A stretch of DNA of 64,000 nucleotides from Natronococcus pandeyae (GTDB lineage: Archaea; Halobacteriota; Halobacteria; Halobacteriales; Natrialbaceae), in the NCBI RefSeq assembly GCF_008122205.1, contig NZ_PHNJ01000005.1:1-64000 (forward strand), read 5' to 3'. A program made the translations under genes and the position numbers. Below the pieces are notes generated by a model. It saw only the letters and a program-made list of their open reading frames with translations. It was not told the origin of the DNA and searched no databases. Shown here piece by piece: positions 7,530 to 16,614 of the stretch. The number at the start of each line of letters is the position of its first letter. Position 1 is the first letter of the stretch.

Positions 7530-7952
7530 ATGCACACGGTGGGGACGTTCACGTTCGAGTCGCCGGAGGAAGCACGCACCCAGTACCAGTCGGTCGGCCC
7601 CGCGGCACAGACGGTCGTCCGCGAGGTCGCGAAATCGATGGAGTTCGACCGCGAGGAGTACGACGAGCGCGTCACCGGCGACGTCGTCGAGACCGCCCGT
7701 GACGCGCTGTTTGCGAGTCTACTCGAGGTTACCGTCGGCTCTCGCGAGGAGTACGAGGAGTGGCGCGAGTCCGCCGACGGCGACGTGACGGAAGTCGGCC
7801 ACGAGGACGTCGACCACGTCGTCTGGCACGCCGGGCCGACTGGCGACGCCGTCGCGGCGACCTTCCAGGACGAGGAGGACGCCGCGGTCGCCACGCTGCG
7901 ACGGCAGGCGTTCGGCCGGCTCTATCGGGAGTTCCTCGAGGATTCTGACTGA
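7530..7952 (+). CDS. DUF5809 protein
   Basis: A 140-residue acidic protein starting MHTVGTFTFESPEEA and matching the DUF5809 family. It is soluble, with alpha/beta character and no catalytic motif that I recognise. It follows the DUF5810 gene by 25 bases, likely one transcript. The ATG at 7530 (residue 22 of a longer frame) is used because upstream residues come from the preceding gene in another frame. Confidence 0.78.
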   Translation: MHTVGTFTFESPEEARTQYQSVGPAAQTVVREVAKSMEFDREEYDERVTGDVVETARDALFASLLEVTVGSREEYEEWRESADGDVTEVGHEDVDHVVWHAGPTGDAVAATFQDEEDAAVATLRRQAFGRLYREFLEDSD

Positions 7953-7976
7953 ACGGAAACGGCGCGTCGAGACCGA

Positions 7977-8465
7977 TTACAGATACGGGCGGAGCAGGTC
8001 GCCGTCGTGAAGTTCGTCGGGTAGCGTCTCGAACCACTGCGCGGCCCTGATCTCGTCCGGAGTCTCTCCTGGCTCGCGACTATCCGGAATCCTGCCGCCA
8101 GCGCTGGCCGCATAGACCACGTACGCCGCGTCGAACTGCGCTTCGTCGGGACTCGAGACGTACGTCTGCTCGAGCACGACGGGCGGTTCGTCGATCATCG
8201 GATGCAAGCCGGTTTCTTCGCGAACCTCACGCCGTGCGGCCTCACGAAGGCGTTCGCCCGGCTCGACCACACTGCCGGGCAGTATCCAGCCGGTTGACCA
8301 CCGGTTCTTGACGAGCGCAGTTCGGCCACGGGAGTCACGGACGCGAGCCGCGGCCGTCAGTCCGGTGCCGTCGATCCCCCACTCTCGGAACGACTCGAAC
8401 TCCGCCCTCGAGACGCGGATCGTCTGTCGCTCCCGCGGTGCGTCGGGGACGATATCGCCGAACAC
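7977..8465 (-). CDS. Nudix hydrolase
   Basis: A 162-residue Nudix protein. The Nudix box is GSVVEPGERLREAARR followed by EVREETGL; Ser occupies the usual second Gly of the GG pair, a mild deviation. Substrate is unknown. The GTG at 8465 is preferred because a TTTTG box lies about 27 bp upstream, giving a leaderless transcript. The ATG at 8576 would extend it into the start of the divergent Nudix gene with low-complexity residues. Confidence 0.8.
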   Translation of the reverse strand: MFGDIVPDAPRERQTIRVSRAEFESFREWGIDGTGLTAAARVRDSRGRTALVKNRWSTGWILPGSVVEPGERLREAARREVREETGLHPMIDEPPVVLEQTYVSSPDEAQFDAAYVVYAASAGGRIPDSREPGETPDEIRAAQWFETLPDELHDGDLLRPYL

Positions 8466-8574
8466 GTTTCGAACGGGAGAGGGACTGGCAAAAGCGCCGC
8501 TGATCGTCGATTCTGGACGGGGACGACCGACGGAGACGGCACCTATTACACCCTCGAGGACGCAGCCTTCCACC
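8466..8574. promoter_or_regulatory. divergent promoter between two Nudix genes
   Basis: Box-A-like elements face both ways: CTATTA at 8543-8548 for the plus-strand gene starting at 8575, and CTTTTG (minus strand, near 8490) for the gene starting at 8465. Both distances suit leaderless transcripts. No clear operator palindrome is seen. Confidence 0.45.
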
Positions 8575-9147
8575 ATGACCGACCCCGAGGAGTGGGAGCT
8601 ACTGGAGGAAGTGACCGAGTACGAGACGCCCTGGTACGATGGTGGCTACGACCGACTCGTCCAGCCCGACGGGAGCGAACAGCGCTACTACTGGGCCGAT
8701 CTGCCGCCCGCGGTCGTCGTGGTCGCCCGGATCGACGCCGAGGTGCTCGAGGACGCGGACGACGAAGACGGCGACCGCCTGCTGTTCGTCGAGCAATACC
8801 GTCCGACGATCCGCGAGACCCACCTCGAACTCCCCGCTGGAATCGTCGAGGACGGCGAATCCTACACGCGGGCCGGCGCTCGCGAACTCGAGGAGGAGAC
8901 CGGCTTTCGCCCCTCGAGTACGTCGCTGCTACAGGAGTACGCCGTCGCGACCGGCGTGCTCCGCCACGATCGGGCCATCGTCTACGCCGAGGGACTCGAG
9001 CCCGGCGAGCGCGAACTCGACAGCAACGAGTTCCTCGAGGTGACGACGGTGCCGATCGACGACGCGCTCGAGCGCGCTCGCGAGCAGCCGGCGAACGATT
9101 CGACGATGACGGCACTGTTGCTCGCGAAGGAGGACGGGGTGCTCTAA
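8575..9147 (+). CDS. ADP-ribose pyrophosphatase-like Nudix hydrolase
   Basis: A 190-residue Nudix protein with a perfect Nudix box: GIVEDGESYTRAGA followed by RELEEETGF (about residues 96-118). Upstream are FVEQYRPT and LELPAG, which characterise ADP-ribose pyrophosphatase-type enzymes. It would hydrolyse ADP-ribose or a related nucleoside diphosphate sugar. ATG 8575 fits a TATA-like box about 30 bp upstream. Confidence 0.85.
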   Translation: MTDPEEWELLEEVTEYETPWYDGGYDRLVQPDGSEQRYYWADLPPAVVVVARIDAEVLEDADDEDGDRLLFVEQYRPTIRETHLELPAGIVEDGESYTRAGARELEEETGFRPSSTSLLQEYAVATGVLRHDRAIVYAEGLEPGERELDSNEFLEVTTVPIDDALERAREQPANDSTMTALLLAKEDGVL

Positions 9148-9213
9148 CGAGGACGCGCTCGAACGGACAGTAACCCGTGGGGCTTATTCACGCGGCGTTC
9201 TAACTCGCGAAAC

Positions 9214-9582
9214 ATGGACGGCGAAATCTCGACCGAGGAAGTCAAGGAACTCCTCGATGACGATGCCGACGTTCGTATCGTCGACATCCGCGACGAGCAC
9301 AGCTTCGGACACAGCCACATCCCCGACAGCGAGAACCTCCCGTTCCACGAACTCTCGGGTCGTATCGAGGAACTCGAGGATGCCGACCGTATCGTCACCG
9401 TCTGTCCGCACGGTGAGGCGAGCGTCCAGGCCGCCCGACTCATCGGTTCCTACGAGGGTACCGCCGACGCGACGGTCGAGAGCATGGCTGGTGGGTTAGA
9501 GGAGTACGGGCTGAAGTACGGTCTCGTTCGAGACGAGGAGAGCGACGCCGACGAGTCCGCGAACGCCGAGTCTCCGTTCTGA
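9214..9582 (+). CDS. rhodanese-like sulfurtransferase
   Basis: A 122-residue single-domain rhodanese. Conserved pieces are VRIVDIRDEHSFGHSHIP and the active-site loop VCPHGEASVQAA (catalytic Cys about residue 69), then a Gly-rich turn SMAGGLEEY. Such proteins carry persulfide sulfur for tRNA thiolation or detoxification. The C-terminus is acidic and probably disordered. A hairpin and T6 run at about 9624-9645 follow the gene. Confidence 0.88.
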   Translation: MDGEISTEEVKELLDDDADVRIVDIRDEHSFGHSHIPDSENLPFHELSGRIEELEDADRIVTVCPHGEASVQAARLIGSYEGTADATVESMAGGLEEYGLKYGLVRDEESDADESANAESPF

Positions 9583-9742
9583 GTCGCTCCGTTTAGACCG
9601 GCCTTCCGTCTTCGAAGCGTTTTTTCACCAGCCGCGGGGCTGGTCGCTATCAGTGCGCTTTCGCACGTACGACGGAGAAATCGATACCGAGGCGATGCGC
9701 GCCGCAGTCGTGGTTCGGAAGTCGTCTCAGATCATCGCGGGC

Positions 9743-10036
9743 TCAGGCGACATTGAAGCCGCGGTCCCGAAGGAAATCCTCGATGCGGCCGGTGTGGTTG
9801 CCCTGGAGTTCGATCTGGCCGTCCTCGACGGTGCCACCACAGGCGAACTTGGACTTGAGATCCGACGAGAGACTGTCCAGATCGACGTCCTTCGGATCGA
9901 ATCCTTCGACGATCGTTACCTCTTTACCGTATCTGCGCTCGTCAATGCGGATGTTGAGTTGCTGTTGTCCCTTGGCTACGTCCTCACAGACGCAAAGCTC
10001 TTCGGGCAGCCCGCACGTCGAGCAGACTTCCGACAT
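9743..10036 (-). CDS. translation initiation factor aIF1 (SUI1)
   Basis: A 97-residue SUI1-family protein. It starts with a Cys-rich knuckle ([13 protein letters not shown]) that probably binds zinc. The SUI1 core follows: [13 protein letters not shown], then [18 protein letters not shown] and a C-terminal helix [10 protein letters not shown]. It binds the small ribosomal subunit and controls start-codon selection. A longer plus-strand frame over the same bases is a shadow. Confidence 0.93.
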   Translation of the reverse strand: MSEVCSTCGLPEELCVCEDVAKGQQQLNIRIDERRYGKEVTIVEGFDPKDVDLDSLSSDLKSKFACGGTVEDGQIELQGNHTGRIEDFLRDRGFNVA

Positions 10037-10120
10037 TACGTCCGATGATACGAAATGGGCATATTAAACACTATCGGGACCTACATCGCGTCGTGCGATT
10101 CTTTTTGAGTGATCGATGGC

Positions 10121-12385
10121 TCAACGGAACCGACGGAGGATCGGGAGCCGCTCTCGAGCGAGTTCGTCGACGGTCGTGATCGCCTCGTTCGCCTCCTCAC
10201 GGTCGACGCCGCCGCCGTAGGTCGCCCGCTCGTAGGCCTCCGCGACCCGTTTCGCACGGGGATCGACCGACTCCTCGGCCGACAGTGCCGCCAGGTACTG
10301 CCGGCTCGACTCCGCGCGGTGGCGGGGTCGATACTCGCGTGCGAGCAGTCGTTCGAGCCGGCGATACGCGCGGCGAGCGTCCGCGTCGGGGTCGCTCCGG
10401 CGTCCGTGCCAGTACAGTCGGAACTCTCGGCGGGCCTGCGTCGTCGCGTCGGTCCGGCGGACGCCGGCCACCAGTCCGACGAGTGCGACGAATCCGATCG
10501 CGAGTTGCTCGCGCGTGATCGTGACGAGTTCGCTCAGATCGCGGTCACCGTCGCCGTCACCGTCGTCGACGCCGGATCCGTCATCCGTGTCGTCGTTCGG
10601 ATGGTCGTCGCTCCCGGGCGGGTCGTCGTCGGGGTCGGTGTCGTCGCCGTTCTCTTCGTCGTCGCCGTTCTCCTCGTCGTCCCGTTCGTCGTCGGACTCG
10701 TTCTCGTCCGCTTCGTCGGAGATCGGAACGTCTTCGCTCTCTTCCGTATCCACGTCGTCGCGGCCCTCGTCGCGGGCGTCCTCGAGGCGGTCGTTGTGGA
10801 CGTCTTCGCGGGCGTCGCCGGGGGTCGGCTCGAACGCGACCCAGCCGTGGTCGGGGAAGTAGACCTCGACCCAGGCGTGGGCGTCCAGCCCGCGGACGAC
10901 GTACTCGTCGTCGTCGATCTTTTGTCCAGTCGTGTAGCCCGTGACGTACCGTGCCGGAACGTCCTCGCTCCGCAGCATCTGGACCATCGTCGTCGCGAAG
11001 TAGACGCAGTAGCCCTCGTCCATCTCGAACAGGAACTCCTCGGCGACGTTGCCCGAGGGCTGGTCGACCTCGAGCGAGTAGCCCTTCGACGTGCGGAGGT
11101 ACCGTTCGATCGCAGCGGCCGTGTCGTAGCGGGTCTCCGCGCCCTCGGTCACCTCGGCGGTGTACTCCTCGAACTCGCTCGAGGTGTCCTCCGGCATCTG
11201 CAGGTAGTCGTGTTCGTCGGTCACGTACTCAGGATCGTCTGTTCCCGCCGCCCGGAGCTCGTCGGGATCGGGATCAATCACCGCGCTCTCGACTTCGTAC
11301 TCGTCGCCCTCGACGAGCGTATCCGCGGGCTGTGGTTGGCCGTGACTCGAGACGTCGGCGTGTCTCACCGGCGGCCCCTCGAGTCCGACCTGCTGGGGCG
11401 CGCCGGGGAGGACGCCGAGTTCCGTTTCGGCGGTAATCCGCTGCGTCGTCGTCTCGTGTTCGCCCGGCGGCGCGCCGATCCGGCCGTCGTACTCCTCGGT
11501 CTGGCCCGATCGGACCCACTCGTCACCGGCGAACCGGTCGTAGATGCCGGTTCGCCAGTAGGAGTGCTCCTCCGCCTCGACCGTAAACCGGACCTCCGGC
11601 GAGAGGTCGACCTGGCCGCTGATCCCCGACTGTTCGTCCGCGGTGTCGATCGTTCCCTCGAGGGTCCCGCTGCTTCCGTCCGCGAACGCCGGACCGCTAT
11701 CGTCGCCGGGGAGGAACGTCACCGACAGCGAGAGCACGATGATCGCCGCGAACAGCACGGCGAGCAGGTCGGCCTGTGCGATCGAACCGCCACGGCGCTC
11801 GAGTTCGCCGAAACCGACGGCGGCGATCGCGCCGACCGTCCCGATCAGCGTGATCGTCGTTCCCGCGTCACCCGTGAGGACGAGAAACAGCAGCGCGAAC
11901 CCCGCGGGGAGGACGCTCAGTGCGTATCGCCCGCGCAGCGCGAGGTACCACGAGAGGAACGCGGGGCCGGGCGCGAACCCGAGCGTCCAGAGACCGACCT
12001 CGACCATTCGAAGGAGCGGAAGGCCGGTCGCGAGCGCAATGGTATCGGACACGATCGTCCCGCTCGCCGTGAGCGCGGTACCGACGCCGGCACCGGTCGC
12101 TTCGAAGTAGTAGGTGAAGCCGACGGCGACGGCCACGACGGCTGCAATCGTCGCGGTTCGGGGTCGGATCGTCTGTGCGAGCACCGTCGCCGCGACGATC
12201 ATCGCGCCGACGAGCAACAGCAGCGACTGGGTTCCGCCGACGACTCCGGTCACCTCCCGCAGAACGTGGACGTACGAGCCGATCAACACTGCGACGCAGC
12301 CGAGTGTGAGCAGACGGAACGGGTCGGGGCCGATCGTCTCGTCGAGGTCGACGCCGACGGTTCGACCGCGAGATTCCGTGCTCAT
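10121..12385 (-). CDS. transglutaminase-like membrane protein (DUF3488/TgpA family)
   Basis: A 754-residue protein. About seven hydrophobic helices occupy residues 20-215. An extracellular transglutaminase-like core lies at about 400-520 with catalytic Cys (DEGYCVYFATTMVQML), His (LDAHAWVEVYF) and a following acidic position. A highly acidic low-complexity linker (about 535-615), a further hydrophobic helix and a C-terminal DUF4129-like region follow. The start overlaps the DUF58 stop by four bases, so MoxR-DUF58-transglutaminase form one operon. This trio is thought to act in maturation of surface or secreted complexes; the substrate is unknown. Confidence 0.9.
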   Translation of the reverse strand: MSTESRGRTVGVDLDETIGPDPFRLLTLGCVAVLIGSYVHVLREVTGVVGGTQSLLLLVGAMIVAATVLAQTIRPRTATIAAVVAVAVGFTYYFEATGAGVGTALTASGTIVSDTIALATGLPLLRMVEVGLWTLGFAPGPAFLSWYLALRGRYALSVLPAGFALLFLVLTGDAGTTITLIGTVGAIAAVGFGELERRGGSIAQADLLAVLFAAIIVLSLSVTFLPGDDSGPAFADGSSGTLEGTIDTADEQSGISGQVDLSPEVRFTVEAEEHSYWRTGIYDRFAGDEWVRSGQTEEYDGRIGAPPGEHETTTQRITAETELGVLPGAPQQVGLEGPPVRHADVSSHGQPQPADTLVEGDEYEVESAVIDPDPDELRAAGTDDPEYVTDEHDYLQMPEDTSSEFEEYTAEVTEGAETRYDTAAAIERYLRTSKGYSLEVDQPSGNVAEEFLFEMDEGYCVYFATTMVQMLRSEDVPARYVTGYTTGQKIDDDEYVVRGLDAHAWVEVYFPDHGWVAFEPTPGDAREDVHNDRLEDARDEGRDDVDTEESEDVPISDEADENESDDERDDEENGDDEENGDDTDPDDDPPGSDDHPNDDTDDGSGVDDGDGDGDRDLSELVTITREQLAIGFVALVGLVAGVRRTDATTQARREFRLYWHGRRSDPDADARRAYRRLERLLAREYRPRHRAESSRQYLAALSAEESVDPRAKRVAEAYERATYGGGVDREEANEAITTVDELARERLPILRRFR

Positions 12386-13428
12386 GCGGCCACCCCTCGC
12401 GAGGAGCCGCCGTCGGGGCTGGTCTCACGATCGACACGAGCGTCGTCTCCGGCGGCACCGCGAAGCCGATCGAACGGGATCTCGTACCCGTCGATGACGA
12501 CGACCGTCCCGTTCGCGTCGGACTGGATGAGCACGTCCGCCTCCGTCCGGTCGCGGTCATCGAGTTCGCGGCCCTCGACGACGGCGAGCAATCGCAGGAG
12601 CGATCGGTGGTGGTCGCGACCGGTGCTCGACGGACGCCCGTCGTCCGCGACGGTGAGACCGACGCTGACGTCGAGTTCGAGCAGGTAGGTCGCGACGCTG
12701 GCGGCGGCGCCCGCCAGTTCGTCCTCGCGACCGGGGATACACTCGGCGGCGATCGTCGCCGACCCGCTCGTCTCGTCGGCGGCGAACTCCTTGACGACCA
12801 GTTCGTCGCCCGGCCGCTTGGCGGCGGACTTCCAGTGGACGTCCCGGAGCGGGTCGCCGCGCTGATACTCCCGAAGGTGGTCGAACTCCTCGCGATCCTC
12901 CCGCTTCGCCACGTCGGCGAGCAACTCGAGGTCGCGGCTCGCCCCCGCGCGCAGGTCGTAGACGCGCGGGTAGACGAGGACGGTCGTCGTCTCCTCGTAC
13001 TCGAACCGTCGCTCAAAGAGCCCGAAGATGTCGCTGACGGTGATCGACAGCGGTCCGATCCGGTGTTCGCCTCGCTCCTCGAGGGTGAGGTCGTACTCGA
13101 ACCCGGTTTCACCCTCGAGCGTCGTCTCTGCGGTGGCTCCCGGTGCCGAGAGTCCGTCGCCGACGTCGTCGCGGACGGTCGCCGCCACGCTCGAGTCGGT
13201 TTCGATCGCGACGGTGACCGTCCGACGCTCGCCGATGAATCCCTCGGCGACGGGGCGCCGCCTCGTTCGCGGGCGCTCGGCGCGGACCGTCGTGAGAACG
13301 CCGGCGAACAGGACGACGAGCAGCGGCGTGACGACGGCGTTGAGCGCTCGCGGACCGTACTGCCAGCTCATCGTGATGCCGAACGCGACGATGGCGGCGA
13401 CGGTCCAGCCCCGAGTCGTGAGTCTCAT
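12382..13428 (-). CDS. DUF58 domain protein (MoxR partner)
   Basis: A 348-residue protein with two N-terminal hydrophobic helices (about residues 8-45). The DUF58 signature REYQRGDPLRDVHWKSAAKR is near residues 190-210 and a von-Willebrand-A-like C-terminal half follows. DUF58 proteins work with MoxR AAA+ ATPases. Both ends overlap neighbours by four bases (13425-13428 with moxR, 12382-12385 with the transglutaminase gene), so translation is coupled. Confidence 0.9.
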   Translation of the reverse strand: MRLTTRGWTVAAIVAFGITMSWQYGPRALNAVVTPLLVVLFAGVLTTVRAERPRTRRRPVAEGFIGERRTVTVAIETDSSVAATVRDDVGDGLSAPGATAETTLEGETGFEYDLTLEERGEHRIGPLSITVSDIFGLFERRFEYEETTTVLVYPRVYDLRAGASRDLELLADVAKREDREEFDHLREYQRGDPLRDVHWKSAAKRPGDELVVKEFAADETSGSATIAAECIPGREDELAGAAASVATYLLELDVSVGLTVADDGRPSSTGRDHHRSLLRLLAVVEGRELDDRDRTEADVLIQSDANGTVVVIDGYEIPFDRLRGAAGDDARVDRETSPDGGSSRGVAA

Positions 13429-14402
13429 GTGACGCGGACGTACTCGAGTGCGTCCTCGACGACCGACGCGCCGTCCCGGTCGCGACTGTCGGTCTTGATG
13501 CGGTGGCTCAACACGACGGGGGCCTCCGTCTGGACGTCGTCCGGGATGACGTACTCCCGGCCGTCGGTGACCGCGCGGGCCTGTGCGGCCCGTAACAGCG
13601 AGATCGTCGCACGGGGGCTCACGCCGATCTCTGCGTGTTCGCGAGTGTACCCCGCCAGCCGCGTCGCGTACTCCCGGATCGGCTCCTCGACGCGAACGCC
13701 GGCGACCGTCTCGCGGGCGCGAACGAGCGTCTCGAGGTCGGTTACCGGCTCGAGCGAGTCGATCGGGTGGTGGCCGACCGCCCGCCCGAGCAGTTCGGTC
13801 TCCTCGTCGGCGTCGGGGTAGCCGAGGGTGAGTTTCTTCATGAAGCGGTCGACCTCGGCGAACGGCAGTTCGTAGGTCTGGTTCGGCTCGACGGCGTTCT
13901 GGGTCGCAATGACTGTAAACGGGTCCGGAAGCTCTCGCGTCGTGCCGTCGACGGTCACCTGTTGTTCGGCCATCGCCTCGAGCAGCGCCGACTGGGTCTT
14001 CGGCGGTGCGCGGTTGATCTCGTCGCCGAGGACGACGTTGGCGAAGACGGGGCCCTCGTTGAACTCGAACTCCCGCGTCTTCTGGTTGAAGACGTTGACA
14101 CCGGTCACGTCCGCGGGGAGGAGGTCGGGCGTGAACTGGACGCGGCGAAACCTGCAGTCGACGGATCTCGCGAGCGAGCGAGCGAGCATCGTTTTGCCGA
14201 CGCCGGGGACGTCGTCGAGCAGGACGTGACCGCGGCCGAGAATCGCCGTGATCACGTGTTCGATAGCGTCGTCGTGGCCGACGATCACGCGCGAAACGTT
14301 CGCTTCGACGTCGGAACAGAGGGATTCGATCGCGGATATGGGGAGGGTGTTCGGGGTGTGCGGTTCGCGACCAGTCGCAGATGTCGGGTTGGCGTCAGTC
14401 AT
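13425..14402 (-). CDS. MoxR-family AAA+ ATPase
   Basis: A 325-residue AAA+ ATPase. It has Walker A GVPGVGKTMLARS (about residues 66-78), Walker B VVLGDEINRAPPKTQ (about 124-138), sensor 1 VIATQNAVE and a C-terminal lid domain. MoxR proteins act as chaperones that insert metal ions or mature complexes together with VWA partners. It is the first gene of the three-gene operon. Confidence 0.93.
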   Translation of the reverse strand: MTDANPTSATGREPHTPNTLPISAIESLCSDVEANVSRVIVGHDDAIEHVITAILGRGHVLLDDVPGVGKTMLARSLARSVDCRFRRVQFTPDLLPADVTGVNVFNQKTREFEFNEGPVFANVVLGDEINRAPPKTQSALLEAMAEQQVTVDGTTRELPDPFTVIATQNAVEPNQTYELPFAEVDRFMKKLTLGYPDADEETELLGRAVGHHPIDSLEPVTDLETLVRARETVAGVRVEEPIREYATRLAGYTREHAEIGVSPRATISLLRAAQARAVTDGREYVIPDDVQTEAPVVLSHRIKTDSRDRDGASVVEDALEYVRVT

Positions 14403-14735
14403 GGCTCAAAACGATCTCCGTAGGGGGACCCGGCCGAATTGCTCATCAGTACGTCATCTGTGTGTTAGGAACATATGTTTTGTGTCGATCAGGTTGACGG
14501 TCCGTTTCAGGTGTGCGTGCCGAAGAGATGGGTTGTACCAACCGAATCGGATCACACACCTACAGTAATTCGATCGCGTGAGGGCTGTGTGGTTGGCTGT
14601 ACACCGACGTCCGGTGGCTCCGATACTGACCGCGACTCGAGTCACTGACCGGCTGTTTCCTCGGAACTCCGTCGAGAACGAGCGTCGCCACTCACCGAGC
14701 GATGATCGGAAAACGATACCTCCCGCTGATTCACC
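14403..14735. other. intergenic region without recognised gene
   Basis: This 333-bp gap separates moxR and cspA, both on the minus strand. It holds the moxR promoter region, with a possible TTTTG box near 14406-14411. AT-rich patches occur at 14465-14485. I see no protein gene or RNA. Confidence 0.45.
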
Positions 14736-14930
14736 TCAGAGCCGTTCGACGTTGGTCGCGCGTGGCCCTTTATCGGCTTCGACGATTTCGAACTCGACCT
14801 CCTGACCCTCCTCAAGGTCGGGGCCGCCGACGTCTTCCATGTGGAAGAACACGTCCTCGTCTGCGTCCTCAGTTTCGATGAATCCGTAGCCGCCAGTGTC
14901 GTTGAAGAAGTCGACCGTACCTTTCGCCAT
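14736..14930 (-). CDS. cspA: cold-shock domain protein
   Basis: A 64-residue single CSD protein. It starts AKGTVDFFNDTGGYGFIET, carrying RNP1 (GYGFIE), and has RNP2 as VFFHMED. It ends PRATNVERL. It binds single-stranded nucleic acid. A TATA box (ATTTATATC on the minus strand, near 14957-14965) sits about 28-30 bp before the ATG, so the mRNA is leaderless. A longer upstream frame is not part of the protein. Confidence 0.95.
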   Translation of the reverse strand: MAKGTVDFFNDTGGYGFIETEDADEDVFFHMEDVGGPDLEEGQEVEFEIVEADKGPRATNVERL

Positions 14931-15001
14931 TGCAAGTTTATAGAGCCGCGACGAAGATATAAATGTTCGGGAGGCTCCCTCGATTTCGGGTGTATCGGCT
15001 A

Positions 15002-15277
15002 TCACCAGGGCTTGCAACCGGGGCAGACGTAGTCACCGTCGTCGCGCCAGGCGCGTTCGGTCGTCGTCCCGCAGCGAGCACACGCGTACGTTCCCCAGGC
15101 GTAGGTCGACAGGGCCGTCCCGGCGTTCGACTCGGTTGCGCTCGAGTCGTCCGAATCCCCGTCGGTATCCGTCTCGTCGGGCTCGGCGGCGTCGGGAGTC
15201 GTTTCGCGCGCCGCTCGCTCGTCGTCCGTTTCGTCCGTCGCAGCCTCGAAATCGGTGAGCGTCGCGTCGTCAGTCAC
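15002..15277 (-). CDS. DUF7573-type C-terminal zinc-ribbon protein
   Basis: A 91-residue protein made of an acidic disordered N-terminus and a C-terminal zinc ribbon (YACARCGTTTERAWR, then YVCPGCKPW). It matches haloarchaeal DUF7573. GTG 15277 is chosen because a GATTAAACC box lies about 25 bp upstream; longer starts would add residues unlike the family. Function unknown; probably binds zinc and perhaps nucleic acid or a partner. Confidence 0.75.
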   Translation of the reverse strand: MTDDATLTDFEAATDETDDERAARETTPDAAEPDETDTDGDSDDSSATESNAGTALSTYAWGTYACARCGTTTERAWRDDGDYVCPGCKPW

Positions 15278-15397
15278 GTGCCGTCGTACGAATGGGATCG
15301 GTTTAATCGCTCCGCTGTGGCCGACTCCTCCGTTCGCCCGCACCTCCCGTCCGGTCGGACCGGCACCCCCAAGTACCACCGGTGACAATTCCCACGC

Positions 15398-15592
15398 ATG
15401 GAATCCGCCGTAGTGCTGAACGTCATCGTGGAAAATATCCAGGAGATGAACGAACACTTCACCGAGGTCGCGATGGGCGACGGACTCGCACCCCTGCTCG
15501 TCCTCGCTGGCACGCTACTCATCGTCTTCTCGATCGGCGTCTTCGGCGCGCTGACCCTCGGTGCCGTCGGCAGTCTCTTTACGTCGAATTAA
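15398..15592 (+). CDS. small membrane protein
   Basis: A 64-residue protein with one or two hydrophobic segments between about residues 29 and 62 (LAPLLVLAGTLLIVFSIG, then ALTLGAVGSLF). It is preceded by a short amphipathic N-terminus. It matches no domain I can name, but its composition and start are convincing. Its 3' end overlaps the convergent mer-like gene by four bases. Confidence 0.7.
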   Translation: MESAVVLNVIVENIQEMNEHFTEVAMGDGLAPLLVLAGTLLIVFSIGVFGALTLGAVGSLFTSN

Positions 15593-16614
15593 CTGCTCGG
15601 TGAGCGGTCGACGCGCTCGATTGCGTCACTCGCGCGTTCGATCGCATCCTCGAGGTTCGGCCCCAGCGGGGAGCCGACGACCAGTCCGTCGACGTGCTCG
15701 AGCGCCGCATCGAACCGTTCTGCGACCGTTTCCGTCGTTCCGGCGATACAGAAGGCGTCGATCATCGCGGGCGTCACCTGGCCGAACGCTTCCTGGAGGT
15801 CACCTCGCTCGACCGCCTCACCGACCGCACTCGCCGCGTCGCGGTCGATGTCGTGGCGCTCGAGCACCGGTTCGGCCGCGCCGCCGACGATAAAGGCGAC
15901 TGGCGGACGGGCCGCCTCTCGCGCCGCGTCCTCGTCCGCAGCGACGCTGACGCTCGCGAAGGCGAGCGCCTCGAATTCTCCGCGATCACTAGACCGGTCG
16001 TCGAGTCCCTTCTCGAGCTGGCCGGCGGCCCACTCGAGGTCGTCCGGATGCGCCGCGTTGATCAGCACGCCGTCGGCGTGTTTCGCGCTCATCCGGAGCA
16101 TGTGCGGCCCCTGTGCGCCGACGTAGACGGGGATTTCGCGCTCGTCGAGATTGAGCGAGGCATCTCGCGCGGTGAACGTCCCCTCGTGGGTCACCGTCTC
16201 GCCGGCCCACAGATCGCGGGCGACGTCGAACGTCTCGAGGACCCGCCGGAGCGGGCGCTCGTGCTCGACTCCGAGGTTCGCGAGTGTGGATCGATCGCCC
16301 GCTCCGACGCCGAAGACGCCGCGGCCGTCGCTGATTTCGTCGACCGTCGCGGTCTGGCTCGCGAGCTTCACGGGGTGGGTCTCGTACGGGTTGACGATGC
16401 CCGGTCCGAGCCGGATCGAGTCGGTCGCGTCGGCCATCTGCGAGAGCGCGACGAACGGATCGCGGTTGAAGTAGTGGCTGCTCGCGAACGCGACGTCGAA
16501 CCCCTCGTCTTCGGCCAGTGCCGCGAGGTCGGCCATCCGATCCAGCGGGTGTTCGGGCGTGAGTTCGATACCCCAGGTCGTCTCGTCGTCTACAGATGTG
16601 TTAGCGTTAGTCAT
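15589..16614 (-). CDS. mer: F420-dependent methylenetetrahydromethanopterin reductase-like (LLM class)
   Basis: A 341-residue luciferase-like monooxygenase-fold enzyme of the Mer family, starting TTWGIELTPEHPLD after a short leader. Family features include FASSHYFNRDPF, RLGPGIVNPYETHP and VFGVGAGDRSTLANLG. In haloarchaea this type probably reduces methylene-tetrahydrofolate or another substrate with F420H2. It overlaps the upstream cofE by four bases, joining it to F420 biosynthesis. The true substrate is not decided by sequence. Confidence 0.82.
   Translation of the reverse strand: MTNANTSVDDETTWGIELTPEHPLDRMADLAALAEDEGFDVAFASSHYFNRDPFVALSQMADATDSIRLGPGIVNPYETHPVKLASQTATVDEISDGRGVFGVGAGDRSTLANLGVEHERPLRRVLETFDVARDLWAGETVTHEGTFTARDASLNLDEREIPVYVGAQGPHMLRMSAKHADGVLINAAHPDDLEWAAGQLEKGLDDRSSDRGEFEALAFASVSVAADEDAAREAARPPVAFIVGGAAEPVLERHDIDRDAASAVGEAVERGDLQEAFGQVTPAMIDAFCIAGTTETVAERFDAALEHVDGLVVGSPLGPNLEDAIERASDAIERVDRSPSS

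Noticed and set aside
9653-10048. 131-codon plus-strand frame over aIF1
   Set aside because: Antisense of a well-matched SUI1-family protein.
10109-12688. 859-codon open frame on the plus strand
   Set aside because: It is the antisense of the transglutaminase and DUF58 genes; high GC removes stops and composition is not protein-like.
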